Positions 24,120-35,240 of a stretch of 64,000 nucleotides of DNA are shown in pieces. Source of the DNA: Tragulus kanchil (lineage: Eukaryota > Chordata > Mammalia > Artiodactyla > Tragulidae); contig JAIOJX010000005.1 of NCBI GenBank assembly GCA_022376925.1, forward strand, positions 93,345,001 to 93,409,000, given 5' to 3'. Made by a program: the position numbers and the translations under genes. Under the pieces are notes generated by a model that worked only from the letters and a program-made list of their open reading frames with translations, ran no database searches and had not been told where the DNA came from. Each line of letters starts with the position of its first letter. Within the stretch, counting starts at the first letter, position 1.

Positions 24120-24709
24120 TCTTCATCAGGATTATTAATGACCTCCAAGCCAGCTTCAATAACTTCTACCAATTCATCTCGCTTATCTTTTCTAACTGGC
24201 TTTTCCTCAGGATGACGAGTGAGGCCCATTTCCAACTGGAATACTTTCATTAAGGTGAAACTTTCAAAGGGAATGACTCCATACTCACTAGGTAGTTTGG
24301 CTCCTATGCTAACTTCAGCTTTGTCAATTTGTGAATGAAGAAACTCTAGAAGATCACTAGGTGCTTGTTCTTTGTTGCTTTGATAGCCTATGCCATTAGC
24401 CCCTACATTCTTTCTTTCTTGCAATGATCTCATCTTCTCACTCATTTCTTGCAGTTCTTGTTTCAGTTGGGCAATCTGGCGTTTCAGACTGGTTGCTCTA
24501 GTTTGATAATGTTCTTCTTGCTCCTGGAGGAGGGCTTGATAATACTCTTTACCATAATTTTCCCCAATGACACCGGGAAGAGATGCATTTCCATCAGTCT
24601 GGGGGGCACATTCCAGAAGGTATAAAAATAATATCAAACTGCAGAGTAAAGCAAGACCCAACAGCAGCCAGTGGGTCCGAGTCTGGAGAATCAGTCCTCT
24701 TCTAGGCAT
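24049..24709 (-). CDS. CSGALNACT2: CSGALNACT2 exon 2: start codon, Golgi anchor, stem region
   Basis: First coding exon, 661 nt, residues 1-220 plus the first base of codon 221. The start is the ATG at 24709, with an A at -3; it gives the MPRRG start known for this family. Residues 1-13 are a short basic cytoplasmic tail, and residues 14-32 (WLLLGLALLCSLILFLYLL) are the signal anchor of a type II Golgi protein. N41 in NAS is an N-glycosylation sequon. Residues about 55-105 are rich in E, Q, K and L with heptad spacing, fitting a stem coiled coil that may dimerise. Residues about 197-213 form an acidic run (NPDEDDEQEDEDG). The exon ends at a GTAATG donor, and the reading frame that runs on past it into the intron is not coding. 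This is the only complete copy of the exon; truncated copies lie on both sides of it. Confidence 0.95.
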
Positions 24710-24980
24710 GCTTCTTAATGTGGACTTGCCCAATGAGATGAGCTCTTTGCTTGTTCATAACTTTTACAAAAGGTTATAAAAAAGTAAAAACAAAATCAAG
24801 ATTTCCATAAAAGGTAAAAAAATGAATTTGTTTGTAGCTTTAAAAATCGCTTCCTTCAGCGGGGAAGAACACTTGCAGAAATGAGAAATAACGCATATTT
24901 CCTACACTGTCACCATGACATCCAGAATGAAAACATCTGATCTACACAATCTGATAGAATCCATGATATGGGTGGTGATT
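24710..24980 (-). other. CSGALNACT2: 5' UTR part of exon 2 and upstream intron 1
   Basis: The coding exon extends upstream of the ATG as 5' UTR. A likely acceptor is the AG ending the T-rich stretch that reads ttttgtaaaag on the minus strand, near 24770, but other AGs are possible. No in-frame ATG lies just upstream; the codon at 24733 is TTG. Confidence 0.45.
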
Positions 24981-25666
24981 TTTCTGAAAGAAACAGATCA
25001 GAATCAATCAAAATTTAGTTTGCTTAAGTATATCAAACTGTTGACAGTGTCAGTAAACTTAGTTATATGATACCATAGGCAGAACACTATGAGAGGCACT
25101 ACCACAGAATATTCAGTAAATGCTGGAAAATACTAAGAAAAAATACTTTACAAAAGACTAAAATATCACACGTTATACTTTCAACCAGAATATCTACACG
25201 TCCAAAACCTGAATGAATCAAGGAAATATTAAAATAATGTTTAGCATAGTTACTGTTACATAGATTCTATTGGGTCCTATTTGAAAATTACATCACATAT
25301 AACTCTTTTACTAATATAATATTTCAATTAACTCGCCATTTCCCACCTATAACATATCACCATTTGGGAGCTGAGTTCCTATAAACTGTTTTTGTTATAT
25401 TGATAATGGCTTTCTAGAGAAAGATATTTTCTTACAGTTTATTCAGTTCAAGCATTCTACTTCATTAATTTCTATAGTTCAACTCAGCTGATCGAAGAGT
25501 CTAAAATTAAGTGGGTAGAAAAGCAATTTCAAAAGGCCACAGACATCTGGGAAACACATTAAGAAACATTTTTATCCCAAACTCTTCCAGCAGATTATTT
25601 GAGCATTAGATCACATAATTCTTTCCACTGTATTACACAGCAACAAATTTCCTACAAGTCTGGAAA

Positions 25667-25896
25667 CGTTTCAGACTGGTTGCTCTAGTTTGATAATGTT
25701 CTTCTTGCTCCTGGAGGAGGGCTTGATAATACTCTTTACCATAATTTTCCCCAATGACACCGGGAAGAGATGCATTTCCATCAGTCTGGGGGGCACATTC
25801 CAGAAGGTATAAAAATAATATCAAACTGCAGAGTAAAGCAAGACCCAACAGCAGCCAGTGGGTCCGAGTCTGGAGAATCAGTCCTCTTCTAGGCAT
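25667..25896 (-). pseudogene. CSGALNACT2: Truncated second copy of CSGALNACT2 exon 2 (5' part)
   Basis: This repeats the start of exon 2 exactly, from the ATG at 25896 through codon 76 plus two bases (ending ...ATSLK). The sequence then switches abruptly to intron-like DNA at the duplication junction at 25667. It has the Golgi anchor but no splice donor at the break, so it cannot act as a normal exon. It lies 5' of the complete exon in transcription order, 1187 bases away, and is the second copy of the 24480-25666 duplication. The most likely cause is an unmerged contig overlap. If it is real DNA, it would offer a decoy start codon. Confidence 0.9.
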
Positions 25897-26887
25897 GCTT
25901 CTTAATGTGGACTTGCCCAATGAGATGAGCTCTTTGCTTGTTCATAACTTTTACAAAAGGTTATAAAAAAGTAAAAACAAAATCAAGATTTCCATAAAAG
26001 GTAAAAAAATGAATTTGTTTGTAGCTTTAAAAATCGCTTCCTTCAGCGGGGAAGAACACTTGCAGAAATGAGAAATAACGCATATTTCCTACACTGTCAC
26101 CATGACATCCAGAATGAAAACATCTGATCTACACAATCTGATAGAATCCATGATATGGGTGGTGATTTTTCTGAAAGAAACAGATCAGAATCAATCAAAA
26201 TTTAGTTTGCTTAAGTATATCAAACTGTTGACAGTGTCAGTAAACTTAGTTATATGATACCATAGGCAGAACACTATGAGAGGCACTACCACAGAATATT
26301 CAGTAAATGCTGGAAAATACTAAGAAAAAATACTTTACAAAAGACTAAAATATCACACGTTATACTTTCAACCAGAATATCTACACGTCCAAAACCTGAA
26401 TGAATCAAGGAAATATTAAAATAATGTTTAGCATAGTTACTGTTACATAGATTCTATTGGGTCCTATTTGAAAATTACATCACATATAACTCTTTTACTA
26501 ATATAATATTTCAATTAACTCGCCATTTCCCACCTATAACATATCACCATTTGGGAGCTGAGTTCCTATAAACTGTTTTTGTTATATTGATAATGGCTTT
26601 CTAGAGAAAGATATTTTCTTACAGTTTATTCAGTTCAAGCATTCTACTTCATTAATTTCTATAGTTCAACTCAGCTGATCGAAGAGTCTAAAATTAAGTG
26701 GGTAGAAAAGCAATTTCAAAAGGCCACAGACATCTGGGAAACACATTAAGAAACATTTTTATCCCAAACTCTTCCAGCAGATTATTTGAGCATTAGATCA
26801 CATAATTCTTTCCACTGTATTACACAGCAACAAATTTCCTACAAGTCTGGAAAGGTTTGGAGTCTATATAAAGAAAAACATGAATAT

Positions 26888-29018
26888 GTTTATCTGCAGG
26901 AAAAAAAACGCAAGAACTGGCTATAAATTTATAAAATTACATACTTTTGTTCATACCACAACCAGCTTTTCCACGTTTCTTTCTAAACTAAGGATCCTTA
27001 ATTCTAGAAATAGAGAAGATTAAACCTAGTGGACAGGAAGCAGCGAGGCCTCCACTGCAAGAGAACTACTCTCTGAGGTGTTTGTCAGAAGACATGATAC
27101 AAGAGCCAGCTTTTCGCAGAGCTGGTTCCTACCACTGCAGCAGAACCTATGGGAGGAGGTTTACTAGGGAACATCGACCCTCGTCAGTTTCTTAGTGATT
27201 TGGAAAGATTTGCTTTCCATGAAAAATGCTGCAATGTGTGTTTTTTTTGTGGCACATATCTGTACAAATTGTAGGATAGCTTCAAATTTCATTAGGCTAG
27301 TGGATCATGAATAACATACTTAACTATCTTTAGCCATTTATTACTTTAGTTAACCAAAAGATAATCAAGTATCCTTAAAATTTTAATTCACAAGTTTTAG
27401 TATGATGGGATCTATTCTGCTGATTATAAAATCTTATTTTAAGTGATACAGAAAAAAATAAGGAAAAAATTGGTATTAAGAAACCTAAGTAAAAAATAAG
27501 GATGCAAAGCTCATATTAGTTCCAGGACTTACAGGGATCTACTTTGCTGATTACAAAATCTTATTTTAAGTGATACAGAAAAAAATAAGGAAAAAATTGG
27601 TATTAAGAAACCTAAGTAAAAAATAAGGATGCAAAGCTCATATTAGTTCCAGGACTTACAACATGTTTCAAAACTGTAATTCTCACCATAAAAAACCACT
27701 TAAATTTCACTGTTGAAAACTCAGATGTATCTCTTTTCATTATTTGTAAGTTATTACTAGCCTGGTTTATCAGGGAAAAGAAGCACTAAAACTAAAAATG
27801 TGGAGATATAATCTTGAATAAATTATTAATAAAGTTACACATATTTATACTATATTCAAACTTGGGAATATTTAGAATTAACACCATATAATCTCAGTAC
27901 TCCAATCTTTCATTAAGATGATACCTCACAGTTTTTCTTCATATAGGCAAGCACAGTTTATCTGCAGGAAAAAACGGCAAGAACTGGCTATAAATTTATA
28001 CAATTACATACTTTTGTTCATACCACAACCAGCTTTTCCACGTTTCTTTCTAAACTAAGGATCCTTAATTCTAGAAATAGAGAAGATTAAACCTAGTGGA
28101 CAGGAAGCAGCGAGGCCTCCACTGCAAGAGAACTACTCTCTGAGGTGTTTGTCAGAAGACATGATACAAGAGCCAGCTTTTCGCAGAGCTGGTTCCTACC
28201 ACTGCAGCAGAACCTATGGGAGGAGGTTTACTAGGGAACATCGACCCTCGTCAGTTTCTTAGTGATTTGGAAAGATTTGCTTTCCATGAAAAATGCTGCA
28301 ATGTGTGTTTTTTTTGTGGCACATATCTGTACAAATTGTAGGATAGCTTCAAATTTCATTAGGCTAGTGGATCATGAATAACATACTTAACTATCTTTAG
28401 CCATTTATTACTTTAGTTAACCAAAAGATAATCAAGTATCCTTAAAATTTTAATTCACAAGTTTTAGTATGATGGGATCTATTCTGCTGATTATAAAATC
28501 TTATTTTAAGTGATACAGAAAAAAATAAGGAAAAAATTGGTATTAAGAAACCTAAGTAAAAAATAAGGATGCAAAGCTCATATTAGTTCCAGGACTTACA
28601 GGGATCTACTTTGCTGATTACAAAATCTTATTTTAAGTGATACAGAAAAAAATAAGGAAAAAATTGGTATTAAGAAACCTAAGTAAAAAATAAGGATGCA
28701 AAGCTCATATTAGTTCCAGGACTTACAACATGTTTCAAAACTGTAATTCTCACCATAAAAAACCACTTAAATTTCACTGTTGAAAACTCAGATGTATCTC
28801 TTTTCATTATTTGTAAGTTATTACTAGCCTGGTTTATCAGGGAAAAGAAGCACTAAAACTAAAAATGTGGAGATATAATCTTGAATAAATTATTAATAAA
28901 GTTACACATATTTATACTATATTCAAACTTGGGAATATTTAGAATTAACACCATATAATCTCAGTACTCCAATCTTTCATTAAGATGATACCTCATAGTT
29001 TTTTCTTCATATAGGCAA
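26888..29018. repeat. Direct duplication D11 (26888-27955 / 27956-29018)
   Basis: Offset 1067-1068. Differs by homopolymers (aaaaaaaacgc against aaaaaacggc; agtttttc against agttttttc) and one substitution (tataaaatt against tatacaatt near 26930/28000). Confidence 0.95.
27407..27660. repeat. Local 127-base tandem duplication (repeated at 28474-28727)
   Basis: Two adjacent 127-base units (27407-27533, 27534-27660) starting gggatctattctgctgatta / gggatctactttgctgatta. They differ by a few substitutions, unlike the near-perfect kilobase pairs, so this looks like a genuine old tandem duplication in intron 1. It lies inside D11 and so appears twice. Confidence 0.9.
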
Positions 29019-31064
29019 TGTATTTTTTTTTTTCAAAGCAACAACAGTTTATTTCAAAGGGACAAGTAAGAACTTTAAAATGGTTAAACATAGAATAACT
29101 AAAATAAAAATTCAACAGGAGATCTGGAAGATAAAGTTGTGCAAATTTCTAAGAAAACCAGAACAAAAAGACAGACGGAAAATTGATTTTAGTGTTAAGA
29201 AAGTTAGGAAATCAGTATAGAAAGCCTAGTACCTCAAATAATAGAAGTTCAAGAATGAAAAATAAAACAAAGGAGAGAAAAATCATTACAGAAGTATTTA
29301 CTAAGACAGTTTCTAGAATCAAAGGACAAAAATCACCTGTTGAGGAGGGTTTAAGTCCTATATAGTACAATGGATGATACACAATATAACACATCAAGAT
29401 GAAAGTTAGAACCCCAGGATATAAAAGAAAGAATGCAAACCCCTCCACCAAGTGCCAAACCTTTTAGGAGGAGAAAACAGATCACTGAACAGAGGAATGA
29501 AAAATCAAATAGCAAGACTTTTCAACAGCAAAATTAAAATTTACGGAAAGGGAATATACAGAACCACACTTTTTAAATTCTCTGTGAAAATGGTCTTTGA
29601 TTTAAAGGTTTTACCCCACCAAATTGTTATTTAGACATGGGAGTTGATTAAGATGTTCTTTACCACAACACAGTGGTAAAGAATTCACATGCCAATGCAG
29701 GAGACACAAGAGATGCAGGTTTGATCCCTGGGTTGGGAAGATCCCCTGGAGCAGGAGATGGAGAAACCACTCCAGTGTTTTTGCCTGGAAAATTCAATGG
29801 ACAGAGGAGCCTGGCAGGCAGTTCACAAGGTTGCAAAGAGTTGGACGCAACTGAGTGTACACACGCCCACTGAAGGCTTTCAATGAAACAGAACAGGAAA
29901 TACTGGTACACATCACATATTGGTAGTAAATTTTGTGCTGTAATCCACACACATACATGCATAAGAATGAGCTATCCACATAAAATATATTTTCAAACTT
30001 TGGGAATATTTAGAATTAACACCATATAATCTCAGTACTCCAATCTTTCATTAAGATGATACCTCATAGTTTTTTCTTCATATAGGCAATGTATTTTTTT
30101 TTTTCAAAGCAACAACAGTTTATTTCAAAGGGACAAGTAAGAACTTTAAAATGGTTAAACATAGAATAACTAAAATAAAAATTCAACAGGAGATCTGGAA
30201 GATAAAGTTGTGCAAATTTCTAAGAAAACCAGAACAAAAAGACAGACGGAAAATTGATTTTAGTGTTAAGAAAGTTAGGAAATCAGTATAGAAAGCCTAG
30301 TACCTCAAATAATAGAAGTTCAAGAATGAAAAATAAAACAAAGGAGAGAAAAATCATTACAGAAGTATTTACTAAGACAGTTTCTAGAATCAAAGGACAA
30401 AAATCACCTGTTGAGGAGGGTTTAAGTCCTATATAGTACAATGGATGATACACAATATAACACATCAAGATGAAAGTTAGAACCCCAGGATATAAAAGAA
30501 AGAATGCAAACCCCTCCACCAAGTGCCAAACCTTTTAGGAGGAGAAAACAGATCACTGAACAGAGGAATGAAAAATCAAATAGCAAGACTTTTCAACAGC
30601 AAAATTAAAATTTACGGAAAGGGAATATACAGAACCACACTTTTTAAATTCTCTGTGAAAAATGGTCTTTGATTTAAAGGTTTTACCCCACCAAATTGTT
30701 ATTTAGACATGGGAGTTGATTAAGATGTTCTTTACCACAACACAGTGGTAAAGAATTCACATGCCAATGCAGGAGACACAAGAGATGCAGGTTTGATCCC
30801 TGGGTTGGGAAGATCCCCTGGAGCAGGAGATGGAGAAACCACTCCAGTGTTTTTGCCTGGAAAATTCAATGGACAGAGGAGCCTGGCAGGCAGTTCACAA
30901 GGTTGCAAAGAGTTGGACGCAACTGAGTGTACACACGCCCACTGAAGGCTTTCAATGAAACAGAACAGGAAATACTGGTACACATCACATATTGGTAGTA
31001 AATTTTGTGCTGTAATCCACACACATACATGCATAAGAATGAGCTATCCACATAAAATATATTT
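28923..31064. repeat. Direct duplication D12 (28923-29992 / 29993-31064)
   Basis: Offset 1070-1072. Overlaps the end of D11 (28923-29018), so that piece occurs three times. Contains a Bov-tA SINE. Differences are A- and T-run lengths. Confidence 0.95.
29664..29868 (+). mobile_element. Bov-tA SINE (repeated at 30736-30940)
   Basis: acacagtggtaaagaattcac, caatgcaggagacac, ggtttgatccctgggttgg, then the BovB-like tail atggacagaggagcctgg and gagttggacgcaactgag. Confidence 0.88.
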
Positions 31065-31754
31065 GTGAATTGTGATGCAAATATCTTGAAAAATACTGAT
31101 TTATAAAGTATTTTTATACATTTCTCATGCCATCCTTTCAAAATAGTGTTATTATCTTCATTTTTGTCTAGGAAAAACAGGGCCAGAAATGAAAAGATTT
31201 AATTTAAACATGGTTATCTTAATTATTAAGTGATAGCATTAAAGCCAAGGTCCTCTTTCTCTCTTCTTTAAGCAAAACATAGGTCTGAGATATCTTACAT
31301 GCCTATCTTACAGTTGAGTATCTTATGTTGACTATTATCCACTGAAATGAAAGAAAAGTTACTGTAATTACTTCAGAATATAAATGTTAGCTGCACAATT
31401 CTGTGGTTGTTAAACATAAACAAGTATTCTACTTTAAGCATTCCAATTAAAGTCTCATTTGCCTAGTTCCCAAAAGGAACTATTTAATAACATCCTAAAA
31501 AAATGGATCATGACATGTCTAAATATGTTAAGAACAGTATTAGAGAACACACCCATTTTTATGCCGTTTCACCTAGACTGCTATGACTCTGTAGCGTATC
31601 TGTATGATAAACAAGGTTCATCGATAACCCAAAGTTAATCCCAAGCACCAAAAGCAGACGGTAAGTATTCAGCAGAGAGTGGAATACTGTCAAAATGGGA
31701 AAAGGAACTGTCACAGATATGAAATAAAATCAAAGAGCTCACAGTAGACAGAAA
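31065..31754. other. Intron 1, no gene or clear repeat
   Basis: AT-rich single-copy-like sequence between D12 and a Bov-tA SINE. Nothing recognisable. Confidence 0.45.
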
Positions 31755-31950
31755 TCTTTGTTGTTGTTTAGTCACTAAGCCTGCCAGGCTCCCCTGTCCA
31801 TGGTATTTTCCAGGCAGGAATACTGACTGGACTGGGTTGCCATTTCCTATTCCAAGGGATCTTTCTCGACTCTGGTGACTGAACCTGAATCTCCTGAGTT
31901 TCCTGTGTTGGCAGGCAGATTCTTTACCACTGAGACACCAAGAAAGCCCC
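31755..31950 (-). mobile_element. Bov-tA SINE
   Basis: The plus strand reads ttgttgtttagtcactaagc, ccctgtccatggtattttcc, ttaccactgagacacc and agaaagcccc, the reverse of a Bov-tA element. Confidence 0.85.
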
Positions 31951-32281
31951 AGAAAGAAACCTTAGGTGCCATTAATACTTACTCTGTAAAACAGACTAAA
32001 AAGAGTTCCTTTTATAGCCAAGATGAAGTAACATAGACCAGATTTCCTCTCACACTTGAAACAACTAAACACAATCAACAAAAAGAAAAAACCCTGCAAT
32101 ATACGAAACAATGATTTTCAAGATACTGACCATTAGGTAATAAAGTACACTGATTATTGGAATAACAAGAAAGTCAATGCACACCGAATTGCCTTAGTTT
32201 CCAGGTCATCACACGGGAAGTCCCCTCCTAAGAAGAGCCCAGCTAATCTTCTGAGTTGACAAGGGGCAGCTGACAGTCTGA

Positions 32282-34563
32282 GGAGACCAAAGCAACTAGG
32301 TTCAAAGGATACAGTACCAGAGGACAGAGCTGCACAGGGAGAGAAAGTCAGAGATCCAAACAGGACACCCTTTGGGTGTGCAGCAGAGTACTGATCAGGG
32401 TAGACATACGAAAAAACTGAGACTAACCAAAGAATCACACAGAAATCAGAAGATACAGAACTCAGCATTCAAACAGGGCCAGGAATAGTGAATGTTCCCA
32501 CCAGACAGACTGGAAAACCTCAAAACCCATGGGGCATTGAGTAGAGTACTCAAAAAGGCTTTGCCTCAGTAGTGGAGGAGTGGGAAATAATTAGCTCCAG
32601 ACTAAACATGGACCTAATCTTGCCAACAAATCTTAAAAACAAGACCTGAAAGGATCAAATTGTTTCCATGTAATTGCACAAGCCTCACAAATATTTATAG
32701 AAATATAAAAATATCTAGCATCCAGTAAAATAAAAGTCAACATTTTTGACACCCAAACAAAACTAATCATCAGGAATAAAAAAACCCCACAAACCATAAT
32801 TAAAAATTAATGATTGAAGTTGACCTAGAAAGATGCAGATGCTGGAATTCACAGAGAAAGACATTAAAAGTTATTATAATTGTATTTTTATAAAGATCAT
32901 GTTCAGAAAAAAATAGGAAGAGAGAAAAGTGACATTAAAAAAAAAGACCCAAATTGAACTAAGGAGATGAAAACATCAATGTTGAAAATATACTGAATGG
33001 GATTAACAGCAGGCTAGCTATTTCAGAACAAAGTATTAATGAACTCAAGACATAACAGACATTGCTCAAAATACAGGAGGAAAAAAATAAATAAAGCACC
33101 TGGTAAGATTCAAGCAGTCAGTATGACCACTTTAAGCAGCTATATCTATATATTTATATCTATATAAATAGTGAGTTGGACCATAAAGAAGACTGAGCAC
33201 CAAAAAACAGATGCTTTCAAATTGTGGTTCTGGAGAAGGCTCTTTATTTTTTTAAACTTTTATTTTACTTTTAACTTTCACAGAGTTTTGTTGTTTACAG
33301 ATATGTATGTTCCTAGATTAATCATATGTATATCTCCCCCATCCCACTCCTCCAGACCGTCACACAGCACCCTGCAGGATTTTTCCCTGACTATAGCAAT
33401 TTTGGAGAAGTTGAGCCCTTGGAGACCAAAGCAACTAGGTTCAAAGGATACAGTACCAGAGGACAGAGCTGCACAGGGAGAGAAAGTCAGAGATCCAAAC
33501 AGGACACCCTTTGGGTGTGCAGCAGAGTACTGATCAGGGTAGACATACGAAAAAACTGAGACTAACCAAAGAATCACACAGAAATCAGAAGATACAGAAC
33601 TCAGCATTCAAACAGGGCCAGGAATAGTGAATGTTCCCACCAGACAGACTGGAAAACCTCAAAACCCATGGGGCATTGAGTAGAGTACTCAAAAAGGCTT
33701 TGCCTCAGTAGTGGAGGAGTGGGAAATAATTAGCTCCAGACTAAACATGGACCTAATCTTGCCAACAAATCTTAAAAACAAGACCTGAAAGGATCAAATT
33801 GTTTCCATGTAATTGCACAAGCCTCACAAATATTTATAGAAATATAAAAATATCTAGCATCCAGTAAAATAAAAGTCAACATTTTTGACACCCAAACAAA
33901 ACTAATCATCAGGAATAAAAAAACCCCACAAACCATAATTAAAAATTAATGATTGAAGTTGACCTAGAAAGATGCAGATGCTGGAATTCACAGAGAAAGA
34001 CATTAAAAGTTATTATAATTGTATTTTTATAAAGATCATGTTCAGAAAAAAATAGGAAGAGAGAAAAGTGACATTAAAAAAAAAGACCCAAATTGAACTA
34101 AGGAGATGAAAACATCAATGTTGAAAATATACTGAATGGGATTAACAGCAGGCTAGCTATTTCAGAACAAAGTATTAATGAACTCAAGACATAACAGACA
34201 TTGCTCAAAATACAGGAGGAAAAAAATAAATAAAGCACCTGGTAAGATTCAAGCAGTCAGTATGACCACTTTAAGCAGCTATATCTATATATTTATATCT
34301 ATATAAATAGTGAGTTGGACCATAAAGAAGACTGAGCACCAAAAAACAGATGCTTTCAAATTGTGGTTCTGGAGAAGGCTCTTTATTTTTTTAAACTTTT
34401 ATTTTACTTTTAACTTTCACAGAGTTTTGTTGTTTACAGATATGTATGTTCCTAGATTAATCATATGTATATCTCCCCCATCCCACTCCTCCAGACCGTC
34501 ACACAGCACCCCTGCAGGATCCCCTTTTCTCACAGAGCAATGACTATAGCAATTTTGGAGAAG
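32282..34563. repeat. Direct duplication D13 (32282-33420 / 33421-34563)
   Basis: Offset 1139. The first copy lacks about 18 bases near 33380 (cccttttctcacagagcaatg is present only in the second, near 34522) and ends with a 10-base bridge ttgagccctt. Confidence 0.95.
33243..33400 (-). mobile_element. L1 3' end fragment (repeated at 34383-34545)
   Basis: T-rich start, cacagagttttgttgtttac, tgtatgttcctagattaatc and ccagaccgtcacacagcac: reverse-strand L1 3' UTR inserted in the older L1. Confidence 0.82.
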
Positions 34564-34565
34564 AC

Positions 34566-34893
34566 TCTTGAGAGTCCCTTGGACAACAAGAAGATCAAAC
34601 CAGTCAACCCTAAAGGAAATCAGCCCTGATTATTCATTGGAAGGACTGATGCTGACACTCAAATACTTTGGCTACCTGATACAAAGAGCCAACTCAATGA
34701 AAAAGACTCTGATGCTGTGAAAGACTGAGGGCAGGAGGAGAAGAGGGTGACAGAGGATGAGTTGGTTGGATGGCACCATCGACTTGCTGGACATGAATTT
34801 GAGCAAACTCTGGGAGAGAGTGAAGGACAGTAGAAGCCTGGAGTGCTACAGTTCATGGGGCTGCAAAGAGTCGGACATGACCTAGACACTCTC
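34566..34893 (+). mobile_element. BovB (RTE) LINE 3' fragment
   Basis: Typical BovB sequence: agtcccttggacaacaagaa, attggaaggactgatgctga, agactgagggcaggaggag, atggcaccatcgacttgctg and gagtcggacatgac. A strong ruminant marker. No usable reading frame remains. Confidence 0.92.
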
Positions 34894-35240
34894 CAAATAA
34901 TGGGGAGGGCCTATGGGAAATATTTAAAGCAACAAAGCTGAAATTTTTCCAAATTAGATGAAAACTATCAACATATAGATCCAAGAAGCTCAATGAATAC
35001 CAAATACAAAAGCCACAAATAAAACTAAAAAAAGGCTCATGATTAAAAAAAAAAAAGGCTCATAATTGAGTTGCTCAAATCTCACTGATGAAAAGAAAAT
35101 CCTAAAAGTGGCCAAAGGAGAAACACACATGATACATACACAAGAAACAGAGACAATAGAGCAATGTCTTTATAGAACTGAAAGGAAAACATGCCTATCT
35201 AGTTTTCTACACTCAGAAAAAGTAACTTGCAAGAATAAAA

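Larger units (their letters stand above)
24480..26853. repeat. Direct duplication D10 (24480-25666 / 25667-26853)
   Basis: Offset 1187. The first copy starts inside exon 2 and runs into intron 1; the second carries the truncated exon 2. No internal difference was found over the part I compared. Confidence 0.95.
26854..29663. other. Intron 1, plain AT-rich sequence
   Basis: A GC-richer part at 27020-27240 (gaagcagcgaggcctccac, ttttcgcagagctggttc) could be an old repeat or pseudogene piece; no reading frame supports a gene. The rest is AT-rich with long A-runs. Confidence 0.4.

Noticed and set aside
24710..24733. Eight-residue N-terminal extension of CSGALNACT2 upstream of the ATG at 24709
   Set aside because: The codon at 24733 is TTG, not ATG, and the family protein starts at MPRRG.
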